Shown here: positions 6,908 through 15,801 of the stretch, one piece after another
Position numbering within the stretch: the first letter of the stretch is position 1
How the letters are laid out: the number at the start of each line of letters is the position of its first letter
NCBI GenBank assembly: GCA_045660295.1
Contig: JAZRDN010000043.1
Span: 124,001 to 188,000, forward strand
Length of the DNA stretch: 64,000 nucleotides
Direction: 5' to 3'
Source of the DNA: RGIG8775 sp045660295
GTDB taxonomy: Bacteria > Bacillota > Clostridia > Oscillospirales > CAG-272
Notes under the pieces: model-generated
The model's database searches: none
Seen by the model: only the letters and a program-made list of their open reading frames with translations
What the model was told of the DNA's origin: nothing
Program-made: the position numbers and the translations under genes

Positions 6908-9382
6908 ATGAAGTTTGGAAGGTTTATTGTCAACGGTGACCACAGTGCCGTTGATAACTCGTTGCCTTGGCTGGAGAAAAAGTGGGGATATTTTGAGTTT
7001 GACAGGCGCGCCACAGACCTCTATGACCGAGGTGGACTGGTTACGTTCAGAGATAAATTCGCAATTTCCGAAAATGTTAAAAGCGTAAAGCTGACGGCTA
7101 CCGCTCTCGGCATTTTTGAACTCTATCTTAACGGTAAACGTGTGGGTAATGACGAGATGAAGCCCGGGTGGACTGACTACCGTAGCCGCGTTTTTGAGTT
7201 CGATTATGACGTTACGGCGCTTTGCAAGACAAGCGGAGATAATATTCTGGTCGCCTGTGTTGCCCCTGGTTGGTATTCGGGTAGAATTGCCAACTCCTTT
7301 TACGGAGATAACGGATGCGCCTTTTGCGCCGAAATAACCGTTACCGACAGGGATAACCACACAATCGTATTTGCTACCGATGAGAGCTGGGAGACGGCTT
7401 ATGGCGGCAGAGTTCGCACAGGTGAGATATGGGACGGCGAGATGTACGACGCGAGAGAAAAGTGCATTTATTGTGATTCTGACAGCTACGAGTGGAAACA
7501 TGCCGTATTTGCCGAGAATATTACCTGTAAAATTCTTCCTCACGTGGGTGAAACAATAAAAATAAAGAAAAGCGGCATCACCCCCGTCAGTGCGGTGGTC
7601 TATGACGGAGTTAAGGATAACGGTACCGACTTTGGCGAGATAGATCTTGTCTCACGTAAGGTAGGCGGCGGATGCGAGCGCGGAAGCCTTAAAAAAGGGC
7701 AGAAGCTTGTGCTCGACTTTGGTGTTGAGTTTACCGCGCGTCCACGCTTTAAGTTCTATGCACCAAGCGGTACTACCGTGCGCATTTTCTGTGGTGAGAT
7801 GCTTAACGACAGCGGACTTCGCTCACGCGGAAACGATGGCGCAAAGGGAAGCCTTTATATAGAAAATTACCGTTCCGCGCTTTCGAGAATACAGTATGTT
7901 TCAAACGGCGAGGTGATGGAGTACACACCCTCGTACAGCTTTTTTGGCTATCGTTACCTTGAAATCGTTCCCGATAACGATGTTGAGATACTTTATATTG
8001 TCAGCGATATTATCGGAAGCGACCTCAAGAGAACAGGTAAGATAGAGACAAGCAACGCCGAGGTGAATAAATTTATTGGTAACGTGTACCGCGGACTTGA
8101 GTCTAATTATCTGTCGATCCCCACCGACTGTCCACAGCGTGATGAGCGTCTCGGTTGGACGGGTGACACACAAATATTCTGCGGTGCGGCGTCGTACTTT
8201 GTAAACTCCTACGGATTCCTTTCCAAATGGATGGGAGACATGCGTGATTCAAGAAGCTCTGACGGACGTTTTCCGTTCATTGCACCCACCTGCTTTTGCG
8301 AGGACAGAAAATTCGGCGCGGGCGCGTGGAGTGACGCGGGAATCATCGTGCCTTATAAAATGTGGCTTATGTACGGCGACAAGACCATACTTGAGGATAA
8401 CTACGAGGCAATGGAGCTTCACTTAAAGTGCCTTTATGATACCTACGGGCTTGAGGGTCCCACTCCCATTTTCGGTGACTGGCTTGCGTATGAATGTTCG
8501 CCCGCAAACTATGTTTCGATATGCTATTTCTTCTACGATGCCATGCTTATGGAAAAGATAAGTCGATTGCTTGACAAACCCGAAAGGGCAGAGTATTATG
8601 GCGAGCTTGGTCAAAAGATAAAGGACTATTATGCCGAAAAATTTATTGAGAACGGCGAATTTAAGGTCAAAACACAAACCGGATATATTCTTCCTCTTGC
8701 TTTTGATATGCTTAGCGGCGAGCTCCGCGAAAAGGCGGTAAAAGAGCTTAAGGTCAAAGTAGTTGATAACGACTATACTCTTACCACAGGCTTTGTTGGT
8801 ACGGGATTGATAAATCAAACGCTGGATAAGATGGGGCTTGACGATGAAGCTTATTCGCTTCTTTTGCAGACCAAAGACCCCTCGTGGCTGTACAGTGTCC
8901 GTCAAGGCGCTACCACTGTTTGGGAACGCTGGAATTCCTACACGCTTGAAAAGGGCTTTGGTCAGGTGACTATGAATTCCTTTAATCACTACGCATACGG
9001 TGCGGTGACAGAGTGGATGTTTGCGGCAATGGCGGGTATAAAGCCCGTGGAGGAATATCCGGGCTTTGAAAAATTCGTGCTCGCTCCAACTCCCGATACA
9101 AGGGAATTTATCCCCGAGGGACAGGAGAGAATTACAAGCGTGAAAGCCGAATTTGAAAGCGTACGCGGACTTATAAAGGCGGCTTGGTGCTATGAAAACG
9201 GCGAGTTCGTCTATAGAGTCACCGTTCCCGAAAACACCGAGGCGAGGGTTGAATTCCCGCTTCTGTCTGGCAGAAACAGCGTGAATGTCAACGGACTCGT
9301 GTTTGAGGAATGCGATAACTTCGCCTCTCAAAACGGAAAAATGTACTTCACACTCACGGCTGGTGAATACGTTATAAAATAA
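6908..9382 (+). CDS. Alpha-L-rhamnosidase, GH78
   Basis: 824 residues; removes terminal alpha-L-rhamnose from plant or bacterial glycans. An N-terminal jelly-roll region (ATALGIFELYLNGKRVG, MKPGWTDYRSR) is followed by a second beta domain and the (alpha/alpha)6 barrel carrying the GH78 hallmark DCPQRDERLGWTGDTQ near residues 405-420, where the acidic residues act in catalysis. There is no signal peptide, so the enzyme is probably intracellular and acts on imported oligosaccharides. ATG at 6908 is chosen over GTG at 6893 because GAGAGGTG (6895-6902) is then well placed. The gene stands alone; no transporter or rha genes are near. Confidence 0.92.
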   Translation: MKFGRFIVNGDHSAVDNSLPWLEKKWGYFEFDRRATDLYDRGGLVTFRDKFAISENVKSVKLTATALGIFELYLNGKRVGNDEMKPGWTDYRSRVFEFDYDVTALCKTSGDNILVACVAPGWYSGRIANSFYGDNGCAFCAEITVTDRDNHTIVFATDESWETAYGGRVRTGEIWDGEMYDAREKCIYCDSDSYEWKHAVFAENITCKILPHVGETIKIKKSGITPVSAVVYDGVKDNGTDFGEIDLVSRKVGGGCERGSLKKGQKLVLDFGVEFTARPRFKFYAPSGTTVRIFCGEMLNDSGLRSRGNDGAKGSLYIENYRSALSRIQYVSNGEVMEYTPSYSFFGYRYLEIVPDNDVEILYIVSDIIGSDLKRTGKIETSNAEVNKFIGNVYRGLESNYLSIPTDCPQRDERLGWTGDTQIFCGAASYFVNSYGFLSKWMGDMRDSRSSDGRFPFIAPTCFCEDRKFGAGAWSDAGIIVPYKMWLMYGDKTILEDNYEAMELHLKCLYDTYGLEGPTPIFGDWLAYECSPANYVSICYFFYDAMLMEKISRLLDKPERAEYYGELGQKIKDYYAEKFIENGEFKVKTQTGYILPLAFDMLSGELREKAVKELKVKVVDNDYTLTTGFVGTGLINQTLDKMGLDDEAYSLLLQTKDPSWLYSVRQGATTVWERWNSYTLEKGFGQVTMNSFNHYAYGAVTEWMFAAMAGIKPVEEYPGFEKFVLAPTPDTREFIPEGQERITSVKAEFESVRGLIKAAWCYENGEFVYRVTVPENTEARVEFPLLSGRNSVNVNGLVFEECDNFASQNGKMYFTLTAGEYVIK

Positions 9383-9385
9383 AAC

Positions 9386-9413
9386 AAAAGGAGCTGATTT
9401 CAGCTCCTTTTTA
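9386..9413. terminator. Shared terminator between convergent genes
   Basis: Stem AAAAGGAGCTGA (9386-9397) with TCAGCTCCTTTT (9400-9411). It ends the rhamnosidase transcript and overlaps the stop codon of the minus-strand gene, whose message would also form it. Confidence 0.85.
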
Positions 9414-9800
9414 CGTCCAATCTAACTCATAGTTTCCGCTTGCTTTTTTTATTTTTACTACAAGATAGCAGCGCGACTTTTCTTGTGGATAAATATTGCC
9501 CGTGGAAGTTTTGCTGTCAAGCGACAGCAAAACTTCTTTTCTATTGCTAATAACTTTGGCGGTAACAGAGCCTTGCGACAGCTCTTGCTTCAATTCAAAT
9601 CTGTAGCTTTTTGCCTCGTCAAGCCTTATGACTCTTTTGAAAGTGCCGTTGCATTTTGAAAAATGTGCACGTTTTATATTTCCCACGTACATCAGCGAAG
9701 CGTGAGAAGTAAAGGTTAAAAGTCCGCCTATGTAAGCCAAGTAAACCGCAACAAGAATTGCCGCCACAATAAGCGCGCCTTTGATGATAGCTTCTATCAT
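9411..9800 (-). CDS. Small membrane-anchored protein of unknown function
   Basis: 129 residues: one N-terminal membrane helix (about residues 5-33, AIIKGALIVAAILVAVYLAY) and a C-terminal region rich in Lys and beta-type residues (RFELKQELSQGSVTAKVI, CYLVVKIKKASGNYEL) that looks like a small extracytoplasmic beta domain. I do not recognise a family. The start overlaps the end of the PP-loop gene by 4 bases (ATGA type), so it is probably translated with it, though nothing suggests a shared role. Confidence 0.65.
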   Translation of the reverse strand: MIEAIIKGALIVAAILVAVYLAYIGGLLTFTSHASLMYVGNIKRAHFSKCNGTFKRVIRLDEAKSYRFELKQELSQGSVTAKVISNRKEVLLSLDSKTSTGNIYPQEKSRCYLVVKIKKASGNYELDWT

Positions 9801-10567
9801 TCTTCGTTATCCTCCGTATATTCCTTTATCCCTTGCATTCTGCCCATGGGCTTGAAGCCGTCTATCTCGCCGCGCTGGATAGCGCCGAAAATGCGGTATT
9901 TAAGCCCCTTGTTGGTGCGCTCGATGGTGTTTAAAAGCGTGTCCATGTCTGCGCGCTTGGTGTTTCCGTCGGCGGGGCAGGGCGATTTTATAACAGGAAG
10001 CTCAGCCTTTGAAGCGAAATAGCGCACGTCCTTTTCGGGCATGTATATCATGGGTCTGATAAGGTGCAGGTCAATGCGTGACAGATACGTTACGGGCTGG
10101 AAGCACCCCAGACGCCCCTCGTAGAAAAGATTTAGCATAAAGGTGTTGACCACGTCGTCAAAATGATGCCCCAGCGCTACCTTATTGCACCCAAGCTCCT
10201 TAGCCGTGTTGTGGAGTGAGCCGCGGCGCATTTTGGCGCAAAGCGAGCAGGGATTTGACTCCTTACGCACGTCGAAAATTATTTTTGCTATCTCGGTTTT
10301 TGTAATGTGATAGGGAACGCCCAGCTCGTCGCAAAGCGCCTGTATGGGCGAAAAATCCATAGGTTTGTCAAAGCCCATATCAACCGTTATCGCCACCAAA
10401 TCAAACTTTTTGGGATAAAAGCGCTTGAGCTCGGCAAGGGCGCAAAGAAGCGTCAGCGAATCCTTGCCCGCCGATACTCCAACGGCAATTTTGTCGCCGT
10501 CCTCTATCATGCTGTAATCGTCTACCGCTCTGCGCGTGTAGCTTAAAATTCTCTTTATGTTTTCCAT
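9797..10567 (-). CDS. TtcA-family PP-loop tRNA thiolation protein
   Basis: 256 residues with the PP-loop GVSAGKDSLTLL (SGGKDS type, S-A-G-K-D-S here) that adenylates a tRNA base, followed by the CxxC pair in NPCSLCAKMRRG and a third cysteine in SPCPADGNT, the three ligands for the 4Fe-4S cluster of TtcA-type 2-thiocytidine enzymes. DVVNTFMLNLFYEGRL is also typical. The chosen ATG (10565-10567) follows the upstream stop by 1 base; an ATG 18 codons earlier would overlap that gene. The modified position cannot be fixed from sequence, as other TtcA relatives act at position 54. Confidence 0.85.
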   Translation of the reverse strand: MENIKRILSYTRRAVDDYSMIEDGDKIAVGVSAGKDSLTLLCALAELKRFYPKKFDLVAITVDMGFDKPMDFSPIQALCDELGVPYHITKTEIAKIIFDVRKESNPCSLCAKMRRGSLHNTAKELGCNKVALGHHFDDVVNTFMLNLFYEGRLGCFQPVTYLSRIDLHLIRPMIYMPEKDVRYFASKAELPVIKSPCPADGNTKRADMDTLLNTIERTNKGLKYRIFGAIQRGEIDGFKPMGRMQGIKEYTEDNEE

Positions 10568-10568
10568 T

Positions 10569-11339
10569 TTATTTCTTAAAAAACTCCGCAAAGGAGCAGT
10601 TTTCATATATTTTTTCGGCATCCTCGCTCATGCTTCGCTCCGCGTCCTTGTAAAGTACTAACGGATTTGTAAGCGTAAGCGACGGCGAAGCGCCTTTTTT
10701 GGCTTCTATAAGTACCATCGATGGGGCGGTCTTTACGTCTCCCTGAACAAAGGTCATCTTTTTAGGCTCTAACCTGTTGCGCCTTAACGCGTCGATCAGG
10801 TCTATGAGTCTGTCGGGGCGGTAGACAACGTAAAATCTTCCGCCGAACTTAAGAAGCCTGTACGCCGCCGCGCAAAAATCGTCAATGCCGCCAAAGACCT
10901 CGTGACGGGCAATATACTTTGCTTCGCATTCGTTGCGCTTTCCGCTTTCGGTCTTCATGTACGGGGGATTTGAAAATACCGCGTCAGCCTCACATCCGAA
11001 AACCGAGGCATTCAGCCCGCGCACGTCACCGCTAAAGACCTCTATTTTCTCAGCCATGCCGTTGATAGCGACATTTCTTTTTATCAGCTCGCAGTAATCC
11101 TCTTGTATCTCGGCAACCGCTATGCGGTCAAAACGCTTCCTTGAAGCCGCCAGCAGGGAAATAATGCCCGTGCCGCCGCCAAGCTCTACCGCAAATCCGC
11201 CGCGATTTGCGTACATGTATGCGGCAAGCAGATAAGCGTCTGTGCCAAAGGTAAGTCCGTCAGTTTTTTGCAGGAGCTTCAGCGATTCGTTTACTTCATC
11301 AAGCCTTTCGCCCTCGCGACTGGTAATATCAGTTTTCAT
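10569..11339 (-). CDS. TrmN6-type tRNA1(Val) adenine-37 N6-methyltransferase
   Basis: A class I S-adenosylmethionine methyltransferase of 256 residues. Seen: AVELGGGTGIISLLAA (motif I), IAVAEIQEDYCELIKRNVAIN, and the adenine-N6 catalytic motif NPPY in AVFSNPPYMKTESG, then RHEVFGGIDDFCAAAYRLLKFGGRFYVVYR. This is the TrmN6/YfiC pattern found in Firmicutes. GGAGA sits 6 bases before the ATG. It is followed directly by the TtcA-like gene, making a small tRNA-modification operon. Confidence 0.88.
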   Translation of the reverse strand: MKTDITSREGERLDEVNESLKLLQKTDGLTFGTDAYLLAAYMYANRGGFAVELGGGTGIISLLAASRKRFDRIAVAEIQEDYCELIKRNVAINGMAEKIEVFSGDVRGLNASVFGCEADAVFSNPPYMKTESGKRNECEAKYIARHEVFGGIDDFCAAAYRLLKFGGRFYVVYRPDRLIDLIDALRRNRLEPKKMTFVQGDVKTAPSMVLIEAKKGASPSLTLTNPLVLYKDAERSMSEDAEKIYENCSFAEFFKK

Positions 11340-11364
11340 TTTTATCTCCGAATTTTACAGAAAA

Positions 11365-11390
11365 TGGGCTGTCCCGCAGGACAGCCCTTC
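11365..11390 (-). terminator. Terminator after the ferredoxin gene
   Basis: Stem GGGCTGTCC (11366-11374), CGCA loop, GGACAGCCC (11379-11387); on the minus strand it is followed by a short ATTTTCT tail, so it is of moderate strength. Confidence 0.6.
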
Positions 11391-11402
11391 ATAAGTATGG
11401 AA

Positions 11403-11573
11403 TTACTCAGCCTGGGGAGCGCCTACGGGACAAGCGTCTGCACAAGCACCGCAATCAACGCACTTTTCAGGGTCGATAACGTAGATTCCATCACCCTCAG
11501 CGATAGCCTCGCAGGGGCACTGATCAGCGCATGCACCGCATGCTACGCAATCTTCATTAATCTTGTATGCCAT
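11403..11573 (-). CDS. 2[4Fe-4S] ferredoxin
   Basis: 56-residue soluble electron carrier. Two clusters are bound by CVACGACADQCP and CVDCGACADACP, each CxxCxxCxxxCP, the clostridial ferredoxin pattern; the protein is acidic, as usual. The ATG at 11571-11573 is chosen because GGAGG lies 9 bases before it; a longer frame starting 14 codons upstream lacks this. Its partner oxidoreductase is not in the window. It has its own terminator. Confidence 0.95.
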   Translation of the reverse strand: MAYKINEDCVACGACADQCPCEAIAEGDGIYVIDPEKCVDCGACADACPVGAPQAE

Positions 11574-11704
11574 GTTTATGTACCTCCGATTTTTATGATA
11601 GATATATTGTATCACACTTTTTGTGTTTTGAAAAGCCCTTTTTTGAAAAAATATAAGATATTTTCAAAAAACTTTCGCAAAATCACAAAAAATACGAACC
11701 AAAA

Positions 11705-12856
11705 TTAATTTTCGCCGCTTTCTTCCTCGGCTTTTTTGCTTGAACGTGAGAGGACCTGCACGTTGTCACGGTGATAAGGCTTGGGCATTCCCTCAACGTC
11801 GTTGAGCTTGACCTTTATCATTCCCAGAAGCGGAGCGATCTCGCAAACAGTACCAACGCCGTCGGGAGTTTTTACTACCGAGTCAACGGGGGGGGTAAGA
11901 CGAATTTCTTCCTCGTAAGTTTGATGCTCGTAGCGCAGACAGCACATAAGTCTGCCGCAATTGCCCGAGATCTTGGTGGAGTTGAGAGAAAGGTTCTGCT
12001 CCTTAGCCATTTTTATGGATACCTGACCGAAGTCGGTGAGGTAGCCCGAGCAGCAAAGGGCGCGTCCGCATATACCAAGACCGCCGATGAGCTTTGCCTC
12101 GTCTCTTATGCCGATCTGACGAAGCTCTATTCGTGTTCTGAAAACCGAGGCGAGGTCCTTTACCAACTCGCGGAAGTCAACTCGACCCGCTGACGTGAAG
12201 TAAAAGAGGAGCTTTGAGTTGTCAAATGTGTACTGAACGTCAACAAGCTTCATATCCAGCTTGTGATCCTCTATTTTTTCGTTGCCTATTTTAAAGGCTT
12301 CGTCTTCTTTTTTCTGATTTTCCTTGTTATGAAGAATGTCTTCCTTGGTGGCGATCCTTATGCAAGGACGGAGTGGGGGAACTATGTCGGTGGTGGGAAC
12401 CTTGCGGTTGGATATCCACACCTCGCCAAACTCGGGACCCCTCGCCGTGTCAACTATGGCAAACTCTCCGCGCTTTGCGGTGCAGCCGTTGGGATCGAAG
12501 TAGTACACCTTGCCTGTCTTTTTGAAGCGCACACCGATAATGTCGGTCGTTTCCACGTCTTCCGTGGGGGTTTCTTCCTTTTTGGGAGCTTCCACTATAC
12601 GGTCGATAGGCGGAATGATGTCGGCATCGATCTCGGCTATCACCTCTGGGGAGAGCACTACATCTTCAATATCAATCTTTTTCGATTCTTCCTTGCGGGG
12701 CGCAGGCGAATCGAAATCAAATTCGGGAAGAACTATCTCCGGCATTTGCTCCTGAGGCTTCTTTGGTTTTTTCTGCTCACCGGATTTTCCGCGGTTGTGA
12801 TTTTTTCCGTGGTGACGGTTGTTGTTTCTTCTTTTTTCGTTGTTCTTTTCGTTCAT
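11705..12856 (-). CDS. ricT: RicT/YaaT PSP1-domain iron-sulfur regulator subunit
   Basis: 383 residues. An N-terminal Asn/Lys/Arg-rich low-complexity tail (about residues 1-40) is followed by the PSP1 domain (IIGVRFKKTGKVYYFDP; MKLVDVQYTFDNSKLLFYFT; FRTRIELRQIGIRDEAKLIGG) and the conserved cysteines GICGRALCCSGYL and GNCGRLMCCLRYE, ligands of Fe-S clusters in the RicAFT complex, which in Bacillus steers RNase Y cleavage and development. It lies right after the delta prime gene, the usual holB-yaaT order. The unusually long basic N-terminus is not part of the core family. Confidence 0.93.
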   Translation of the reverse strand: MNEKNNEKRRNNNRHHGKNHNRGKSGEQKKPKKPQEQMPEIVLPEFDFDSPAPRKEESKKIDIEDVVLSPEVIAEIDADIIPPIDRIVEAPKKEETPTEDVETTDIIGVRFKKTGKVYYFDPNGCTAKRGEFAIVDTARGPEFGEVWISNRKVPTTDIVPPLRPCIRIATKEDILHNKENQKKEDEAFKIGNEKIEDHKLDMKLVDVQYTFDNSKLLFYFTSAGRVDFRELVKDLASVFRTRIELRQIGIRDEAKLIGGLGICGRALCCSGYLTDFGQVSIKMAKEQNLSLNSTKISGNCGRLMCCLRYEHQTYEEEIRLTPPVDSVVKTPDGVGTVCEIAPLLGMIKVKLNDVEGMPKPYHRDNVQVLSRSSKKAEEESGEN

Positions 12857-12871
12857 TTTACAAACAATTCC

Positions 12872-13891
12872 TTACTGTATATTTGCAAGCAACGCTGTCA
12901 GCGTCAGCTTGATATTAGCGTTTCTCGTGAGTGTTTGCTTGGTGCTTTCTATCTTGTCGTACAGGGCGAGTATAGAAGAAAGACTTGTGGAATAAGACTT
13001 TTCGGTAGCCTGCTCTCGGTCGGAATAGAAGCAGAGCACGGCATCCTCGCTCTTTTTCAAGAGTATCAGATCTCTGAGCGCCGTTTCGGCGTAGGTTAAT
13101 ATGGGTAACAGCTCGTCCTGCTTTTGTGGCAGTGAGGTGATGAGCTCCACAAGCGGAAGCGTGTTTTTTGCCAGCGCCAGATTTATAAACTGTTCAGCAG
13201 TCTCGCGTTGCTTTATGAAAGGCTGACGGGTCTTTTCGTCAATCAGCTCAAGGGCGCGCCCGATCGAGCCGTTGGAGATAGAAACCACGGCGTCAAGCTC
13301 TGAAGGGCGAGCGCTCGCCAGCTTTTTAGCGTCCTCGGAGTGGGTCAAAAGATACTCGCGTATCTTTTCTTGAGATATAGGCTCGGTGCGGAGCAGAGGC
13401 GCACGGCTTTTTACAGTTTCAAGCAGTTTTTCCTCCGATTCGCAAAGCAGGAAAAATATTATATACGACGGTGGCTCCTCAAGCGTCAGCAGAAGCGCGT
13501 TTTGCGCCTGCGGAGTCATGGTGTGGGTGTCCTCGATAATATATATTTTTCGCTCAAGCTCGTTGGGCGTTATCCTTACCGTGCGCTGAATCTCGCGTAT
13601 CTGGTCTATTTTTACCGAAGCCCCATTTTTTTCTATTGTGAAAATATCGGGCGATTTTTTTTCAAGAATCTTTCGGCAAGAGGGGCACCTTGTGCAGGGA
13701 AGCGCGAAATCGCTTTTTCCTTTGTTTTCACAGGCAAGCGCCGCGGCGCACATCATTGCTATGGTGTGCTTTCCGCTTCCGCGCGGACCCGAAAGAATGT
13801 ACGCGTGTGAGAGGTTGCCCGCAAGGATATCGTCACACAGACGGCGGCGCAATTTTTCGTTTCCCACAACTTCGGTCATTGGTAAACTCAT
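12872..13891 (-). CDS. holB: DNA polymerase III subunit delta prime
   Basis: 339-residue AAA+ clamp-loader subunit. Walker A is GPRGSGKHT (about residues 35-43), a zinc module follows as CTRCPSCRKI, the Walker-B-like region is KIYIIEDTHTMTPQAQNALLLTLEEPP, and sensor 1 lies in FFLLCESEEKLLETVKSRAP. The usual SRC tripeptide is SRA here, so the cysteine is lost while the arginine finger is kept. The C-terminal half (residues 210-339) fits the delta prime collar domain. GGAGGTG is 6 bases before the ATG. It forms an operon with ricT, 15 bases downstream. Confidence 0.93.
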   Translation of the reverse strand: MSLPMTEVVGNEKLRRRLCDDILAGNLSHAYILSGPRGSGKHTIAMMCAAALACENKGKSDFALPCTRCPSCRKILEKKSPDIFTIEKNGASVKIDQIREIQRTVRITPNELERKIYIIEDTHTMTPQAQNALLLTLEEPPSYIIFFLLCESEEKLLETVKSRAPLLRTEPISQEKIREYLLTHSEDAKKLASARPSELDAVVSISNGSIGRALELIDEKTRQPFIKQRETAEQFINLALAKNTLPLVELITSLPQKQDELLPILTYAETALRDLILLKKSEDAVLCFYSDREQATEKSYSTSLSSILALYDKIESTKQTLTRNANIKLTLTALLANIQ

Positions 13892-13978
13892 ATTTGCACC
13901 TCCAATCTAAAACTCCAACTTATATTATATATTATAGCAGACAAATCCGATTCTGTCAATCGGAAATTTTAAGGTTGC

Positions 13979-14719
13979 CTAAATAAATACGGCGGGTAGG
14001 TCGGGCGTAAGCTCTTCTGATACGTTATCAAGACACTCAACACCTATGACCTTGCTTCTTCCGTTCTTGACCTCGTCAATAAGCTCGTGGATAGAGTGCA
14101 CCTTTTTGTCAAGCTCCACGCCTCCGGGAAGCTCGATATAATCGGATGCCTTGTGTCTGTCCGAGCCGCCCGTCATAAGCATTCCGTATTCTTGTGCCGC
14201 CATAAGCGCCAGCTTGTTGTGCTCCGGTGTGTTACATGCGTTGTATACCTCAAAGCCGTCAACCAGAGAGGGACACACCGTCAGGTGATCGCATCTGAAA
14301 TATGGGCGGTAGCGGTAAGGGTGCGCTTGAATAATAAAGGCTCCGCTTTCACGCGCCAGCGTGAGAAATTCCACGCGCTTCATATCTCGAAGCTCGGGGC
14401 GCGCGATATACCACTCCGGTTCAAGACCGTATATCAGATACTCGTCCCATGTGTCGAAAAGCTCCTCTACGCCGAAAAAGACCTCAAAGTCCTTGCCATC
14501 TGCCGCGGCTTTCATATCGTAGTAGCCCGAAAGGTATTCTTCCATATATTGCGACCATGGCAAGCTGCGGTCGGGACGTGTATTTCCATGGAAAAAGTGG
14601 TCGGTAAGCACCGCCCCCGAATATCCGTTTTTTATATAAAAATCCACGTATTCACGCCCCTCGGAAGCGCCGCATTTACTGCCTTGGCTCGAGTGCAGAT
14701 GGAGCTCGTATTTAAACAT
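13979..14719 (-). CDS. PHP-domain phosphoesterase
   Basis: 246 residues. The PHP metal site is visible: ELHLHSSQGSKCG at the start, GAVLTDHFFHGN, VFFGVEELF, IIQAHPYRYRPYF, DGFEVYNACNTPEHN and MTGGSDRHKASD. Family members hydrolyse phosphoesters (for example histidinol phosphate or cyclic nucleotides); the substrate here is unknown. AAGAAAGG precedes the chosen ATG by 8 bases; a longer frame would run into the FkbM gene. It is the last gene of a coupled three-gene operon, 2 bases behind the FkbM stop. Confidence 0.85.
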   Translation of the reverse strand: MFKYELHLHSSQGSKCGASEGREYVDFYIKNGYSGAVLTDHFFHGNTRPDRSLPWSQYMEEYLSGYYDMKAAADGKDFEVFFGVEELFDTWDEYLIYGLEPEWYIARPELRDMKRVEFLTLARESGAFIIQAHPYRYRPYFRCDHLTVCPSLVDGFEVYNACNTPEHNKLALMAAQEYGMLMTGGSDRHKASDYIELPGGVELDKKVHSIHELIDEVKNGRSKVIGVECLDNVSEELTPDLPAVFI

Positions 14720-14721
14720 CT

Positions 14722-15801
14722 CTAAACCTTTCTTGGAATTGCGTATAAATTCAGATCCCAAGCGGGAATGTAACGCAATTTTCTCAAATAAAGCCCGCAA
14801 TCGGGATATAATTCTTTAACTAAAAGCGGAAGCCTGTACAAGTCCTCACTTCTGTGATAGACCGAAACAAGGAGCTTTGGCGAGCACGCCGCGACAGTTT
14901 CGCGGCTTCCCATAAGCGCCTCTTGCTCAGAGCCCTCAACGTCGTATTTTATATAGTTGGGGGCGAAGCCCTTTGCAATGCTGTCCACAGAATCAACCGC
15001 TACTTCGGTCAGCTTCGCTCCGCTTTGGGCGCTGAGATTGGCGTTGCGGTTTCCGCTGGCGTCGAAGAACAGCGTGTCGGCATGCGACCAAGCACCGAGC
15101 TTGTGCGCCTTTATTTTGGGCTTTTCAACTGTCTCTGCCCATTCGGAAAGCTTGCGGAAATTTCTGCGGTCGGGTTCGAATGCTATTACTTCTTCAAGCG
15201 TATCAGTATAGCTCATGAGCGAGCGTACCGTGTCGCCGTTGTAAGCGCCCAAGTCGATATAGCGCTTTATTTCAGACGGTCGGACAAGCTCTGCCATGAC
15301 CTCAGCTTCGCTGTCATCGCTTGCAAACAGATAATCTATTTTTCCGCTTAGCTTGTAGTTTATTATATTTGTGTAAACCTCTCTCGAACGGTCGTCCGCG
15401 AGCAGCCCGTAGGCTTCCTCAAATTCTGCTCGGTGAGAGTTGAAGAACTCCATGTTGAACAGGTTGTCGCCGAATACTGGCACGTCGGGGGCGTAAAGCT
15501 CAACCTCTGCAGCTATCAGTTTTATGTTGGCTATAACCTCCGGCAGGGAAGAAGCGAACGAAAGCAGGACGGTAAAGTCCCCATACTTTTCTTTTGCCTG
15601 CGAGTAGGAAAGTACGGTTTTTCCGTGAAAGCTGTGCCCGCGCACGAATCCGTCTGAGGCGAAAAAATCGGCTATCTCAATGCCGTAGCGCTCACAAACG
15701 CGCAATATTTTGTCCGCACCGTTGCCCATGCCGTACATCAGTATGGGCTTGTCTGTGCTTTTGAGATGATTCCATAAATCAACTTTTACTTCAATATTCA
15801 T
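14722..15801 (-). CDS. FkbM-family methyltransferase
   Basis: 359 residues. An N-terminal Rossmann-like domain (about residues 17-120, PILMYGMGNGADKILRV ... VLLSFASSLPEVI) precedes the FkbM methyltransferase core: YIDLGAYNGDTVRSLMS (SAM binding), IAFEPDRRNFRKL, and YIKYDVEGSEQEALMGSRE. FkbM enzymes O-methylate sugars, glycolipids or polyketides. Its ATG overlaps the stop of the amidohydrolase (ATGA), so translation is coupled. Domain pairs like this occur in surface-polysaccharide loci, but no glycosyltransferases are here, so the substrate is open. Confidence 0.85.
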   Translation of the reverse strand: MNIEVKVDLWNHLKSTDKPILMYGMGNGADKILRVCERYGIEIADFFASDGFVRGHSFHGKTVLSYSQAKEKYGDFTVLLSFASSLPEVIANIKLIAAEVELYAPDVPVFGDNLFNMEFFNSHRAEFEEAYGLLADDRSREVYTNIINYKLSGKIDYLFASDDSEAEVMAELVRPSEIKRYIDLGAYNGDTVRSLMSYTDTLEEVIAFEPDRRNFRKLSEWAETVEKPKIKAHKLGAWSHADTLFFDASGNRNANLSAQSGAKLTEVAVDSVDSIAKGFAPNYIKYDVEGSEQEALMGSRETVAACSPKLLVSVYHRSEDLYRLPLLVKELYPDCGLYLRKLRYIPAWDLNLYAIPRKV

